The notes beneath the pieces were generated by a model, which saw nothing but the letters and a program-made list of their open reading frames with translations, was not told where the DNA came from and ran no database searches. From Advenella alkanexedens (GTDB taxonomy: Bacteria > Pseudomonadota > Gammaproteobacteria > Burkholderiales > Burkholderiaceae_B), in the NCBI RefSeq assembly GCF_019132845.1, contig NZ_JAHSPR010000013.1, positions 1-56,694 of the forward strand: a stretch of 56,694 bases of DNA, read 5' to 3'. Numbering within the stretch: position 1 is the stretch's first letter; every line of letters begins with the position of its first letter. Shown piece after piece: positions 1-9,006 of the stretch. The translations under genes were made by a program, and so were the position numbers.

Positions 1-174
1 AGCTCAATGGGCATGATCCGTATGCCTATTTGAAGGATGTACTCACACGCTTGCCCACTCAGCCCGCCAGCCGTATTGCTGAACTGTTGCCGCATAATTG
101 GCAACCACAGACAGCGATGTAAAAAAAACAGGTTAAAGAAAACCGCTGTCAAGATGAGATGGCCGAACGCTTAC
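1..174 (+). mobile_element. right end of an IS66-family insertion sequence (left part outside window)
   Basis: The window opens inside an IS66-type element. The last 39 codons of the transposase end at 122. The sequence to about 174 then ends in CGAACGCTTAC, the reverse complement of the GTAAGCG start typical of IS66 termini. The terminal repeat probably covers about 143-174. IS66 elements usually duplicate 8 bp of target, which would make positions 175-182 (TGTTGATA) the duplicated target. The left end lies outside the window, so neither completeness nor the duplication can be verified here. Confidence 0.75.
3..122 (+). CDS. IS66 family transposase, C-terminal fragment (5' end outside window)
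   Basis: Frame 3 reads through to a TAA stop at 120-122 and encodes the conserved IS66 transposase tail: HDPYAYLKDVL followed by RIAELLPHNW. This tail follows the DDE catalytic core of TnpC-type transposases and is characteristic of the family. Only 39 residues lie in the window, so activity cannot be judged. Nothing in the visible part is broken, and the gene stops about 50 bp before the element's terminal repeat, as expected. Confidence 0.8.
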   Translation, partial: LNGHDPYAYLKDVLTRLPTQPASRIAELLPHNWQPQTAM

Positions 175-184
175 TGTTGATAGG

Positions 185-222
185 AAAATGCCTGCATTAA
201 TTAAACAATGCAGGCATTTTTT
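185..222. terminator. bidirectional rho-independent terminator
   Basis: A perfect 14-bp stem pairs 185-198 with 207-220, with an 8-nt loop and T residues after the right arm. Because the stem starts with A's and ends with T's it can work in both directions. It serves the leftward yaiI-like gene ending at 263 and stops any readthrough from the IS66 element. It lies just outside the IS end. Confidence 0.8.
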
Positions 223-262
223 ATACACAAAATATTTATTGAAGCATTAAAAAAAACCAGCT

Positions 263-733
263 TCATGGTTTGGCATTTTTCTGTGCCACATAACGGGCCA
301 GCAGTTTATCCAGCTGATTGGCAAATGCTTTCTGGTCTGCGTGGTTAAAGGCTTTAGGCCCACCGGTTTCAATGCCACTGCTACGCAATTCTTCCATCAT
401 GTCGCGAATCGCCAACCTTTCCCGAATATTTTCTGGTGAATACAGCTCACCGCGCGGATTCAAGGCGGTTGCTTTTTTATCAATGACTTCGGCGGCCAAC
501 GGGATATCGGCCGTGATCACCAAGTCACCTGCCTGTGCCTGAGCAACAATATAGGCATCTGCCACATCAAACCCTTTGGGCACCTGTCGGGCCTGAATAA
601 AAACAGAAGGCGGTACCATTAACATCTGATTCGCCACCAGGGTTGTATGGATTTCCCAGCGCTTGGCTGCCCGAAACAGAATTTGTTTGATAACAACGGG
701 ACAGGCATCAGCATCCACCCAGATTTTCATCAT
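263..733 (-). CDS. YaiI/YqxD family protein (UPF0178, DUF188)
   Basis: This 156-residue protein matches the YaiI/YqxD (DUF188) family in length and in its N-terminal signature VDADACPV at about residues 6-13. The family has a PIN-like fold with clustered acidic residues, here D7 and D9 near the N-terminus, and is suspected of nucleic acid processing, but no reaction is established. Two adjacent ATG codons (733 and 730) could each be the start, and neither has an obvious Shine-Dalgarno sequence. The gene is a single unit, separated from the siderophore operon by 76 bp and ended by the hairpin at 185-222. Confidence 0.85.
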   Translation of the reverse strand: MMKIWVDADACPVVIKQILFRAAKRWEIHTTLVANQMLMVPPSVFIQARQVPKGFDVADAYIVAQAQAGDLVITADIPLAAEVIDKKATALNPRGELYSPENIRERLAIRDMMEELRSSGIETGGPKAFNHADQKAFANQLDKLLARYVAQKNAKP

Positions 734-809
734 TTATTATATTTTTCCACTATTATTGAATTTAAAAATCGATTCACGCGGTTTTCCACACCAAAAGGTT
801 GCAGCACCC

Positions 810-1568
810 TTATACGTAATGCATAACCAGCTTATGATTCTGAACTGGTACAATTTTGGCATCCACACCAAACAAACGCTGCAGGTTTTGAGGTGTTATA
901 ACATCATTTGGCTTTCCGTGCAGCACCAATTCGCCCTGCTTCATGCCCATGATGCTATCGGCATAGGCCGAAGCATAATTGATGTCGTGCAATACAATAA
1001 TAATCGTCCGCTTGTACTCATCGGCAATCTGACGCAACAAACCCATTAAATGACGGGCATGGAACATATCCAGATTATTCAAGGGCTCATCCAGTAGCAG
1101 GTAATCGGTCGACTGGCAAAACACCATCGCCACTAAAGCACGTTGCCGTTGTCCTCCCGATAAATCCGCCACAAACCGTGATGCCAGCTCTGCCAGATTA
1201 AACTGCTTCAGGGTTTGTTCCACAATTTCATGATCCTCTTGGCCCGGGTTGCCTTTATGATAGGGAAATCGTCCAAACATTAACAGTTCCCGCACGGTAA
1301 TGCGGCTGGTGATACTATTGTCCTGCCGCATAATAGCCAATTTTTTGGCAATCTCACTATTGGGTGTTTTGGACAAGTTTATCCCGTCAAAACTGATACG
1401 GCCAGCTTTCAGGGGAGTCAAGCGCGCCATCAACGATAGCAAGGTGGATTTGCCTGCCCCGTTAGGACCAACCAAAGCGGTAATGCCCCCTTTTTCAATC
1501 GTTGCACATATGTTTTTCAGAATAGGTAAACGGCCCACCTGATAACTGACCTGATCCAATACAATCAT
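810..1568 (-). CDS. siderophore ABC transporter, ATP-binding protein
   Basis: This 252-residue ATPase powers periplasm-to-cytoplasm uptake of an iron-siderophore. It has a Walker A motif (GPNGAGKST, about 34-42), an ABC signature (LSGGQ, 136-140) and a Walker B motif (YLLLDEP, 156-162). It belongs to the FepC/FecE-like group, closest in arrangement to the YclP, CeuD and VctC systems. Its ATG overlaps the stop of the preceding permease gene (ATGA), a sign of translational coupling. It is the last gene of a four-gene operon. The siderophore is unknown, and no TonB-dependent receptor is present in the window. Confidence 0.9.
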   Translation of the reverse strand: MIVLDQVSYQVGRLPILKNICATIEKGGITALVGPNGAGKSTLLSLMARLTPLKAGRISFDGINLSKTPNSEIAKKLAIMRQDNSITSRITVRELLMFGRFPYHKGNPGQEDHEIVEQTLKQFNLAELASRFVADLSGGQRQRALVAMVFCQSTDYLLLDEPLNNLDMFHARHLMGLLRQIADEYKRTIIIVLHDINYASAYADSIMGMKQGELVLHGKPNDVITPQNLQRLFGVDAKIVPVQNHKLVMHYV

Positions 1569-2509
1569 AATGCCTTTCTCTTCAAGAGGAATACCAGAAA
1601 TACAATCCCGCCCAGAAACTCAACCACCACGCTTAGCACGGCTTTCATGCCCAACACATGCTCAAACAGCATTTGTCCTGACACCAAACACAAAGCACCC
1701 ACCAGGAAAGCAGCCGGTATTAATATTGCATGACGGTGCGTTTTCATTAACACATAGGTAATACCCGATACCAGCAAACCGAAAAAACTCACCGGGCCCA
1801 CCAGGGCAGTGGACACCGACACCAAAATGGCAATCAGGAATAAAACAAGCATATTGCAGCGACGGTAAGAAATACCCAGATTAATGGCATGCTCCCGGCC
1901 CAATGCCATGACATCCAGAATGTGTCGCAAGCGCCAGATCACAAAACTGACTCCCACAATAAGCACCAAACTGATTTGCAGCAATGAGGTGTTCACCACA
2001 TTGAATTGGGCAAAGCTGGCATTTTGCACCACGGCAAAATCATCGGGATCAATAATCCGCTGGATAAAACTGGCCAGGCTGCGAAACAGCACCCCTAAAA
2101 TGACTCCAACAAGAATCATGCGATATAAGTCTCCCGTATTGCTAAAAAGCAATGAAGAAAATATCAACAGGGAGGCGATCAGCATAATGCCGATTTCAAT
2201 CGAGAACTTAAACGAAGGGTCGAGCATGGCGTAGCCAAGCCCGCCGAGCAACAGCACCAGCGCACTTTGAATTAATAAATACAGGGAGTCAAATCCCATT
2301 ATATAAGGCGTTAATATACGATTGGCCGTGAGTGTCTGGAACAATACCGTGGAAATGGAAATGGCATAAGCAACCAGCAACAAGGCAAGCAGTTTGCCGC
2401 CACGAAAAGGCAGCACAAAATCCCAGTTGCCCGAACTGTTAACCGTCATGAACAAGACCATGGATACAAGCAGGCCACATGACATTATGATTAGTTTTTT
2501 AGCGTACAT
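1565..2509 (-). CDS. siderophore ABC transporter permease (FecCD family), second subunit
   Basis: This 314-residue, strongly hydrophobic protein has the composition and length of FecCD/BtuC-type permeases, with many membrane segments. The stretch ALVGPVSFFGLLVSG is the conserved region that contacts the ATPase in this family. With the upstream permease it should form the heterodimeric inner-membrane channel, as in the YclN-YclO, VctD-VctG and CeuB-CeuC pairs. It starts with ATG at 2509, overlaps the end of the first permease by 11 bp, and overlaps the ATPase start by 4 bp. Confidence 0.88.
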   Translation of the reverse strand: MYAKKLIIMSCGLLVSMVLFMTVNSSGNWDFVLPFRGGKLLALLLVAYAISISTVLFQTLTANRILTPYIMGFDSLYLLIQSALVLLLGGLGYAMLDPSFKFSIEIGIMLIASLLIFSSLLFSNTGDLYRMILVGVILGVLFRSLASFIQRIIDPDDFAVVQNASFAQFNVVNTSLLQISLVLIVGVSFVIWRLRHILDVMALGREHAINLGISYRRCNMLVLFLIAILVSVSTALVGPVSFFGLLVSGITYVLMKTHRHAILIPAAFLVGALCLVSGQMLFEHVLGMKAVLSVVVEFLGGIVFLVFLLKRKAL

Positions 2510-3452
2510 GAGCGGGCTTTACAAATAGCAGATAAAGGAAAACCAGGGTGCCCACAATACCAATAATGGTGCCTACCGGAATTTCATACGGGTAATTGGC
2601 CAGACGCCCGATTAAATCACAGGCCAGAACAAGGCCTGCCCCCATAATGGCAATCCATGGCAAGGTAACGCGCAGATTATCGCCCATCAGGCGGCTGATA
2701 ATGTTGGGAACCACCAGACCAATAAAGGGAATAGCACCCACCGTGACAACCACAATCGCTGTAATAATGGCCACAATACCCAAACCAATAGAAACAATGG
2801 TGCCATAATCCAAACCCAGATTGGTGCTCATTTCCTTGCCAAGGCCGGCAATCGTAAACTGGTTGGCGAATAGATAGGCAATCACACCCAGAATACCGGT
2901 TAGCCACAACAGTTCATAACGCCCTGCCAGTACACTGGAAAAATCACCGTTGATCCAGGCTGCCAGAAACTGCATCATATCCATTTCAAAGGCAATGAAT
3001 GTAGCCACCGCTCCAATTACACCACCATAAATGATACCCAGCAGCGGTACCATCAGGTACGCAGTAGGCGGCAAACGACGGGCTATCAGCATGAACCCAT
3101 ATAAACCGATCAGAGCCGTGATACAGGAGACGAGCATTTTAAACATCAGCGAAGCACCGGGATACAGTAAAGTAACGGCAATAAGCCCCAGTGTTGCGCT
3201 TTGCGTGGTCCCTACCATAGACGGCTCAACAAAGCGGTTTTTCATGATCATTTGCATGATCAGACCGGCAATGGACATGGATGCCCCGGTAAGGATAATA
3301 GCCAGGGTACGGGGAAAACGGCTGGTGAGGAAAACGTTTAATGCCTGCGGATCATTGAATAATGATCCCAGGCTAACATCACTGACGCCAACAAACAAAC
3401 TGGCCACCACCAGAAAAAAAATAGTGGCCAGTACAAGAATTTTTATTTTCAT
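2499..3452 (-). CDS. siderophore ABC transporter permease (FecCD family), first subunit
   Basis: This 317-residue inner-membrane permease of the FecCD family has an N-terminal hydrophobic helix and a conserved segment with FIGLVVPNIISRL near residues 240-255, equivalent to the coupling-helix region of BtuC-like proteins. It pairs with the next gene product to form the channel for an iron-siderophore. It lies 17 bp downstream of the binding-protein gene and overlaps the second permease gene, so all four genes are probably one mRNA under the Fur site near 4500. Confidence 0.88.
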   Translation of the reverse strand: MKIKILVLATIFFLVVASLFVGVSDVSLGSLFNDPQALNVFLTSRFPRTLAIILTGASMSIAGLIMQMIMKNRFVEPSMVGTTQSATLGLIAVTLLYPGASLMFKMLVSCITALIGLYGFMLIARRLPPTAYLMVPLLGIIYGGVIGAVATFIAFEMDMMQFLAAWINGDFSSVLAGRYELLWLTGILGVIAYLFANQFTIAGLGKEMSTNLGLDYGTIVSIGLGIVAIITAIVVVTVGAIPFIGLVVPNIISRLMGDNLRVTLPWIAIMGAGLVLACDLIGRLANYPYEIPVGTIIGIVGTLVFLYLLFVKPAHVR

Positions 3453-3469
3453 GCTGAAGATTCAGGAAT

Positions 3470-4372
3470 TTATTTACTACCCTTGAAGGCTTGGGTCAGC
3501 AACTCGAGTTCAGCCATCAGTTGATGATAACCGCCGGAAGCAAGATATGAAGAAGCATCCAGATAAATGACCTGGTTCTTGCTAAAAGCGGTTGTGTTTT
3601 TCAACAAGGGATTGTCCAGCACCACTTTGGCATTCTCACCTTTGGCATTAATGGCAGAGGTACGATCCATGACAATAATCCAGTCCGGATTGAGTTTTTG
3701 TATAAATTCAAATGAAACCGGTTGACCATGGTTCGCATCATTTTTATTCAAATCAGCCGGCTCAATGCCAATCTCATTAAACAAATAGCCAAACCGTGAC
3801 TCAGCGCCAAACGAGGCAATTTTTGGACCATTGACCATAATCATCAGGGCCTTGCCCTTGCCTTTGACCGCTTCCTGTGCCTGCTTCAGGGCATTTTCAA
3901 GATTGGCGATTAATGTGGCCGCCTCTTTTTCTTTCTTGAAGATTTTTCCATACGTGGCGATACGCTCAAATCCTTGTTTAAACGCTTCCTTGCCATTCAG
4001 GGTCATGTCCAGCGTTGTACCCACTTTGGAAAGTACGTCATAATTGGGGGCCATGCGGCCACCAACCACAATCAAGTCAGGCCCCATGCCACTTAAAGCT
4101 TCAAGATCAGGGTCTTTGACAGTGCCAATATGTACATCCGCTTTTTCAGACATATCAGCCAGGTAGTCCACATAGACATCCTTGATGACGCCTTTGGGCT
4201 GAATACCCAAAGCTTTCAAGCTATCCAGCGCGGCAATATCATATACAGCCAACGATTCAAGCGAATCAGGAACCTTGACGGTACCTCGGGCAGTTTCCAC
4301 TTCAGTGGCATGCACCAATGAAAAAGCGGCGCTTGCCAAACAGACAAAAGACTTAAGAAAAAACGATTTCAT
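3470..4372 (-). CDS. siderophore ABC transporter periplasmic binding protein (FatB/CeuE/YclQ type)
   Basis: The protein has 300 residues from the ATG at 4372. That start is preferred over an in-frame ATG at 4402 because it gives a clean signal peptide (MKSFFLKSFVCLASAAF, cleavage after about AHA/VHA) and has GGTGA just upstream. The mature part is a class III periplasmic binding protein, with the family features ESLAVYDIAALDSL and a region GMGPDLIVVGGR that aligns with FatB, CeuE and YclQ. These proteins deliver ferric catecholate-type siderophores to the permease. There is no lipobox, as expected for a soluble Gram-negative periplasmic protein. It is the first gene of the operon. Confidence 0.88.
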   Translation of the reverse strand: MKSFFLKSFVCLASAAFSLVHATEVETARGTVKVPDSLESLAVYDIAALDSLKALGIQPKGVIKDVYVDYLADMSEKADVHIGTVKDPDLEALSGMGPDLIVVGGRMAPNYDVLSKVGTTLDMTLNGKEAFKQGFERIATYGKIFKKEKEAATLIANLENALKQAQEAVKGKGKALMIMVNGPKIASFGAESRFGYLFNEIGIEPADLNKNDANHGQPVSFEFIQKLNPDWIIVMDRTSAINAKGENAKVVLDNPLLKNTTAFSKNQVIYLDASSYLASGGYHQLMAELELLTQAFKGSK

Positions 4373-4398
4373 GTGTTCACCAGTGATACAAATCCACA

Positions 4399-4481
4399 TC
4401 ACAGCACATGAGATTTCTTTATCAGACCAAAATACAACAAGAAAATCGGCAACATGGTTTCACTGAAAGCATGTGCTGTGA
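4399..4481 (-). repeat. 12-bp perfect inverted repeat in the leader of the siderophore operon
   Basis: Positions 4399-4410 (TCACAGCACATG) and 4470-4481 (CATGTGCTGTGA) are perfect reverse complements separated by 59 bp. In the leftward transcript they would close a large stem-loop that ends about 27 nt before the ATG at 4372, downstream of the Fur box. A small internal inverted repeat (TTTCA/TGAAA) is also present. It could be an RNA structure affecting translation or a binding site for a dimeric regulator; the sequence does not decide between these. Confidence 0.6.
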
Positions 4482-4499
4482 GACATTATTTTCGCACAA

Positions 4500-4518
4500 A
4501 TAAATGCGAATCATTCTT
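4500..4518 (-). promoter_or_regulatory. putative Fur box of the siderophore operon
   Basis: The 19 bp around AATGCGAATCATTCTTA match 12 of 19 positions of the classical Fur consensus, including the core AATCATT at 4509-4515. It lies about 130 bp upstream of the binding-protein start, in an A+T-rich stretch fit for a promoter. Next to it, TTCGCA (4491-4496) and TGCGAA (4505-4510) form a perfect small inverted repeat. Iron-dependent repression is the expected mode of control for this transporter family. Confidence 0.65.
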
Positions 4519-4639
4519 ATTGTCTTATTTTTTACAATAGAACACAAGCAAAAATGATTAATGTTTCATCTTTAATGGATTCATTACAATTACTCAGGGC
4601 AAATGAGATGGCTTATTTCATCCACACCTGAAATAATAT

Positions 4640-5500
4640 TTACGGCTGAAAGGCACCCACGAAAATGGCCGGATCCACCCGGGTATCATTAAGACTTACG
4701 TTCCAGTGTAAATGCGGACCGGTAGAGCGGCCTGTTGTGCCCACCTTTCCAAGCTGCTCGCCTCTTTTAATGGTTTGTCCTTTTTTGACATCAATGCTTG
4801 AAAGATGACAATACATGGTGACCATGCCCTGCCCGTGATCAATAAAAACTGTTTTACCATTGAAATAATAATCATCCACGATAGTCACTACCCCATCGGC
4901 CGGGGCTTTGACAGGCGTACCGGCCGGCACGGCAATATCCAGCCCGGAATGAGGATTACGCTCTTGTCCATTAAAGAAACGGCGCAGTCCAAACGGACTG
5001 GAGTAGCGACCACCTTCTACAGGACGGTCAAGAATGACATTGCTGGGACTGCCCGGCCTGAAATTGGCGTAAGCATTGGTTTGGGCTGCCAATTCACGCT
5101 TGATGCGGGCCAGATGCTCTTCGGAAGGCGTGACATATTTATTGGACTGCAACTTGATATGCTGCTCTTTATATTTCTTTGCCTGGACCTGAAACGGCAC
5201 CTGTTGTGAACGGTTTGATGTTTTAAGCTGAAGCTGGTGCTGGCCCGATTTGCTTTTAAGCGGAATACCAACAATAGCCAGATACTCGGACGTATTGCCA
5301 TTGGCCACTACCATTACCGGCTTGTTGCGGTAATGAACGCTGGGCGATTGCTGATGTTCGCCAAGACTGACGACTGCAATTCCTCCTGGAACCGGATGAT
5401 GCAATTTATCCTTGATGTAACTGCTGGCCAGAGAAAGGCCAGACATGAAAAAAAGCACGACCCCCCCAATTATTCCAATCGTTGATTTCATGCTTTTCAC
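4640..5500 (-). CDS. M23 family metallopeptidase (LytM domain), exported
   Basis: This 286-residue exported protein has an N-terminal signal sequence or anchor (residues 6-26) and a C-terminal LytM/M23 domain. The zinc ligands are visible: H184 and D188 in HSGLD, and H265 in GPHLHW, with H263 also catalytic. M23 enzymes cut peptidoglycan cross-bridges in the periplasm, and this one keeps all catalytic residues, so it is probably an active endopeptidase. A GTG at 5500 is the better start because AGGA lies 6 nt upstream; an ATG at 5491 is the alternative. It follows fdx at a short distance on the same strand and may be read from the isc operon. Confidence 0.88.
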   Translation of the reverse strand: MKSMKSTIGIIGGVVLFFMSGLSLASSYIKDKLHHPVPGGIAVVSLGEHQQSPSVHYRNKPVMVVANGNTSEYLAIVGIPLKSKSGQHQLQLKTSNRSQQVPFQVQAKKYKEQHIKLQSNKYVTPSEEHLARIKRELAAQTNAYANFRPGSPSNVILDRPVEGGRYSSPFGLRRFFNGQERNPHSGLDIAVPAGTPVKAPADGVVTIVDDYYFNGKTVFIDHGQGMVTMYCHLSSIDVKKGQTIKRGEQLGKVGTTGRSTGPHLHWNVSLNDTRVDPAIFVGAFQP

Positions 5501-5519
5501 ACTGCTTCCTTGCTAATAT

Positions 5520-5861
5520 CTAGTGATTCTCTTTGGCGTGGTTGATTGTATACTTCGGAATCTCGATGACAAGATCGTTATTGGCTATTTTAGCCTGGCA
5601 AGACAATCGGGAGGTGGATTTCAATCCCCACGCCCTATCCAGCAAATCCTCTTCATCATCGGTCGCCTCTTCCAAAGAAGAAAAGCCTTCCTTGATCACA
5701 ACGTGACAAGTCGTACAGGCACATGACAGTTCACAGGCATGTTCAATTTCAATATGATTGTCCAACAAAACACGGCAAATGGACTCCCCCACAGGAGCAT
5801 TTTCAATCACGGCCCCCTCTGGGCACAGTGACTCATGTGGCAATATGGTTATCTTGGGCAT
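5520..5861 (-). CDS. fdx: ISC system [2Fe-2S] ferredoxin
   Basis: This 113-residue adrenodoxin-type ferredoxin has cluster ligands in the ISC pattern: C43, C49, C52 and C88 (C-x5-C-x2-C-x35-C). It supplies electrons for cluster assembly on IscU and for IscS sulfur reduction. It is the last gene of the isc operon, 11 bp after hscA. No iscX follows; the next gene on the strand is the M23 peptidase. Confidence 0.95.
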   Translation of the reverse strand: MPKITILPHESLCPEGAVIENAPVGESICRVLLDNHIEIEHACELSCACTTCHVVIKEGFSSLEEATDDEEDLLDRAWGLKSTSRLSCQAKIANNDLVIEIPKYTINHAKENH

Positions 5862-5872
5862 TTATTTTCCAA

Positions 5873-7735
5873 TTATGCTATTTGATCTAAGGTTTTACCT
5901 GAAAGCGCCTGACGAATACTGCGATCCATGCGGCGGGCCGCGAAATCATCAGTCGCCTGGGACAAAGCTTGTACGGCCTCACGAATATCATCGGTTGCGC
6001 CACTCTCTGAGCACTTTACGGCTTCAGCCAACAAACGCTGAATATGTGCCAGTTCATCAACCTGCAACAAATCTCCATCTTTTTCGATCGCCGCCTCAAT
6101 GGACTCCACCAATTGGCGGACTTCAACCTGCTGTTCACGATGCATGCGCATTTTGGCATCTTCATCAGATTTTTCAATACTGTCCTGCAGCATTAAGGAA
6201 ATCTCATCATCAGACAAACCATACGAAGGTTTAACAGTTACTGCCGCTTCTATACCGGTGCTTTGCTCACGGGCAGTCACGCTAAGCAGGCCATCCGCAT
6301 CAACCTGAAAGGTTACCCGGATACGTGCGGCACCCGCCACCATGGACGGAATACCGCGCAATTCGAAACGCGCCAATGAACGGCAATGATCAACCAGCTC
6401 ACGTTCCCCCTGAACCACATGTATGCTCATGGCGGTTTGACCGTCTTTGAATGTCGTGAACTCCTGGGCGCGGGCAACAGGAATGGTACTGTTTCGCGGA
6501 ATCACTTTTTCCACCAGACCACCCATGGTTTCAAGACCCAATGACAGCGGCGTGACATCAAGCAACAACCAGTCATCATCGGCACCACGATTGCCTGCCA
6601 GTAAATTGGCCTGCAATGCGGCACCCAGGGCCACCACTTCATCAGGGTTCAGGTTGATCAAAGGTTCCTGTTTAAAGAAATCAGCCACCATGTTGCGAAT
6701 CACCGGCATGCGGGTAGCACCGCCCACCATGACAACCCCCTTGATATCCTTCACATCGAGTGAGGCATCTTTCAAGGTTTGCTTGATCCGATCCAATGAA
6801 CGATTTACCAGGTCTTTGGCAATATTCTCAAAATGATTGCGGGGGAAATTCTGGTCGATGTGCAAGCCATCAGACAGGGATATCTGAAAAACGGCACGTG
6901 AATGATCGGTGAGTTTTTCACGTACTTGCTTGGCCAGGGTACGCAAGGCCCGCTTGTCACCAGCAGTGAGCTTGCTTTTATCATGATGCTTCATGACATC
7001 GTTGATGATCAGCTCATCAAAGTCATCACCCCCCAATTGCGTATCGCCACTGGTGGCGATAACCTCGAACACACCCTTGCTGAGCTTGAGGATGGAGATA
7101 TCAAAGGTGCCACCACCCAGATCATAGACCGCATAAATACCTTCAGCGGCGTTATCCAGGCCATAAGCAATGGCGGCTGCAGTGGGCTCATTGATCAGCC
7201 GCAACACGTTAAGACCGGCCAAACGCGCGGCATCACGGGTAGCCTGACGCTGGGCATCATCAAAATAAGCCGGTACGGTAATGACTGCACCCACCAATTC
7301 GTCACCCAGCACATCTTCTGCCTGCTGACGCAATTTGGCCAGAATTTGCGCTGAAACCTCGACGGGGCTTACCGGTCCCTGAACCGTTCCAAGACGAACC
7401 ATTCCAGGTTCATCGATAAGCGTATAAGGTAGTGCGTATGTCGAGGCTTCATCAAATGAACGGCCCATCAGACGCTTGACAGAAACAATGGTGTTCAGCG
7501 GATCTGAATCCTGCTTTTTAACTGCAGGATAACCAATTTCAACATCACCGTTTTGCAGATAACGCACCACAGAAGGCAGAAGTTTTTTTCCGTTTTTATC
7601 GGTCAGGATATCGGCAACACTGTTGCGTACCGAAGCAACCAGAGAATGGGTTGTACCCAAGTCTATACCAACCGCCAGACGACGTTGGTGGGGTGCGGGT
7701 GAAGCGCCAGGTTCTGAAATTTGTAAGAGGGCCAT
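5873..7735 (-). CDS. hscA: Fe-S cluster assembly chaperone HscA (Hsp70)
   Basis: This 620-residue Hsp70 homologue has the ATPase signature [14 protein letters not shown] near the N-terminus, the phosphate loop [14 protein letters not shown] near residue 200, and [13 protein letters not shown] near 335. It binds the LPPVK motif of IscU, which is intact in the IscU encoded here, and releases the cluster in an ATP cycle stimulated by HscB. Length and position (between hscB and fdx) are those of HscA rather than DnaK. Confidence 0.96.
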   Translation of the reverse strand: MALLQISEPGASPAPHQRRLAVGIDLGTTHSLVASVRNSVADILTDKNGKKLLPSVVRYLQNGDVEIGYPAVKKQDSDPLNTIVSVKRLMGRSFDEASTYALPYTLIDEPGMVRLGTVQGPVSPVEVSAQILAKLRQQAEDVLGDELVGAVITVPAYFDDAQRQATRDAARLAGLNVLRLINEPTAAAIAYGLDNAAEGIYAVYDLGGGTFDISILKLSKGVFEVIATSGDTQLGGDDFDELIINDVMKHHDKSKLTAGDKRALRTLAKQVREKLTDHSRAVFQISLSDGLHIDQNFPRNHFENIAKDLVNRSLDRIKQTLKDASLDVKDIKGVVMVGGATRMPVIRNMVADFFKQEPLINLNPDEVVALGAALQANLLAGNRGADDDWLLLDVTPLSLGLETMGGLVEKVIPRNSTIPVARAQEFTTFKDGQTAMSIHVVQGERELVDHCRSLARFELRGIPSMVAGAARIRVTFQVDADGLLSVTAREQSTGIEAAVTVKPSYGLSDDEISLMLQDSIEKSDEDAKMRMHREQQVEVRQLVESIEAAIEKDGDLLQVDELAHIQRLLAEAVKCSESGATDDIREAVQALSQATDDFAARRMDRSIRQALSGKTLDQIA

Positions 7736-7764
7736 ATTGTACTTCGTAATTAATAAGTTAAAGT

Positions 7765-8265
7765 TTACAGTGCCTTAACTTCCTGATGCATTTTATTGAC
7801 AAACATCCATTCGCGAACCCTTTTGGTCGCGCCGGCATAATCTTGTCGGGCATCGATTAAATGTTTCATTTCATCAAACAGTTCAAGCTGTTTTGCCTGA
7901 ATTTCCAGCAGGAGCGCATCCAACCCATGACGCTGTGAATCGTTACGAACATCATCAAGCTGCTCGCGCCACTGCATCTGGGTCATCAGAAATTCCGTCC
8001 CCATTGCCGTATTGCTTTCTGCCTCAATGGGAAAACCTGCAAGCTCACACATGTAAGCAGCCCTGCTTAAAGGATTTTTCAGGGTTTGGTAGGCATCGTT
8101 CACACGCGCTGCCCACTGCACAGCAACCCTTTTTTCAGCCGCCGATGCCGTGGCAAAACGATCAGGATGAACCCTGGACGAAGCCTGTTTCCAGGCCTGT
8201 TCCAGGGCCTCCTGAGAAAGGTCGAACTGCTTGGGTAAATTCAATAAACTGAAATGATTATCCAA
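7765..8265 (-). CDS. hscB: Fe-S cluster assembly co-chaperone HscB (J-domain protein)
   Basis: This 166-residue protein has an N-terminal J-domain with the HPD motif at residues 33-35, and a C-terminal helical domain that binds IscU. It brings IscU to HscA and stimulates its ATPase. Length and operon position match HscB. It begins at ATG 8265, 11 bp after iscA, and is followed by hscA after 29 bp. Confidence 0.95.
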   Translation of the reverse strand: MDNHFSLLNLPKQFDLSQEALEQAWKQASSRVHPDRFATASAAEKRVAVQWAARVNDAYQTLKNPLSRAAYMCELAGFPIEAESNTAMGTEFLMTQMQWREQLDDVRNDSQRHGLDALLLEIQAKQLELFDEMKHLIDARQDYAGATKRVREWMFVNKMHQEVKAL

Positions 8266-8276
8266 AGAAATTCCAC

Positions 8277-8600
8277 CTATACTGTGAATGATTCACCGCA
8301 ACCGCAGCTGGCTTTCTCGTTGGGGTTTGAAAACTTGAAGCCTTCATTCAAACCCTCACGCGCGTAATCCAGTTCGGTGCCGTCAATATAAGCAAGACTT
8401 TTCGGATCGACAAAAATTTTCACACCAAAACTCTCGAACAGAACGTCGCTATCATCAGGTGTATCGACATACTCAAGCTTGTATGCCATGCCTGAACAAC
8501 CTGTCGTTCTCACACCCAGGCGCAAGCCAACGCCCTTGCCTCGTCTATTCAGGTAGTCCTGAATGTGATTTGCCGCTTTTTGAGTTAATGTAATTGCCAT
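8277..8600 (-). CDS. iscA: iron-sulfur carrier protein IscA
   Basis: This 107-residue A-type carrier has the three invariant cysteines C35, C99 and C101 (CGCG near the C-terminus), exactly as in E. coli IscA. It acts as an iron or [4Fe-4S] carrier downstream of IscU. It is separated from iscU by 2 bp, so the two are translationally linked. Confidence 0.96.
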   Translation of the reverse strand: MAITLTQKAANHIQDYLNRRGKGVGLRLGVRTTGCSGMAYKLEYVDTPDDSDVLFESFGVKIFVDPKSLAYIDGTELDYAREGLNEGFKFSNPNEKASCGCGESFTV

Positions 8601-8602
8601 AA

Positions 8603-8986
8603 TCAGCTCGTATGTTTTTCCTTGTAATCCTGGACGGCTGCCTTGATCGCATCCTCAGCCAGAATTGAACAGTGAATTTTTACCGGTGGCAAGGCAAGCT
8701 CTTCGGCAATTTGGGTATTGCGAATATCCAATGCCTGATCCAGCGTTTTGCCTTTGACCCATTCGGTGACCAGTGAACTGGAAGCAATGGCAGAGCCACA
8801 ACCATAGGTTTTAAATTTGGCATCTTCAATAACACCTTCTTTATTAACCTTGATTTGCAGTTTCATTACGTCACCACAGGCAGGTGCACCTACCATGCCG
8901 GTACCCACCGCATCATCGTCTTTGTCAAAAGAACCAACGTTACGCGGGTTTTCATAGTGGTCTAAAACTTTATTACTGTAAGCCAT
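8603..8986 (-). CDS. iscU: Fe-S cluster scaffold IscU
   Basis: This 127-residue scaffold has ligands C37, C63 and C106 and D39 at the usual positions, and the HscA recognition motif LPPVK at about 99-103. Clusters are built here with sulfur from IscS and passed on by HscA/HscB. It follows iscS after 20 bp. Confidence 0.97.
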   Translation of the reverse strand: MAYSNKVLDHYENPRNVGSFDKDDDAVGTGMVGAPACGDVMKLQIKVNKEGVIEDAKFKTYGCGSAIASSSLVTEWVKGKTLDQALDIRNTQIAEELALPPVKIHCSILAEDAIKAAVQDYKEKHTS

Positions 8987-9006
8987 GATAATACTCCTGC
9001 TTTAAA

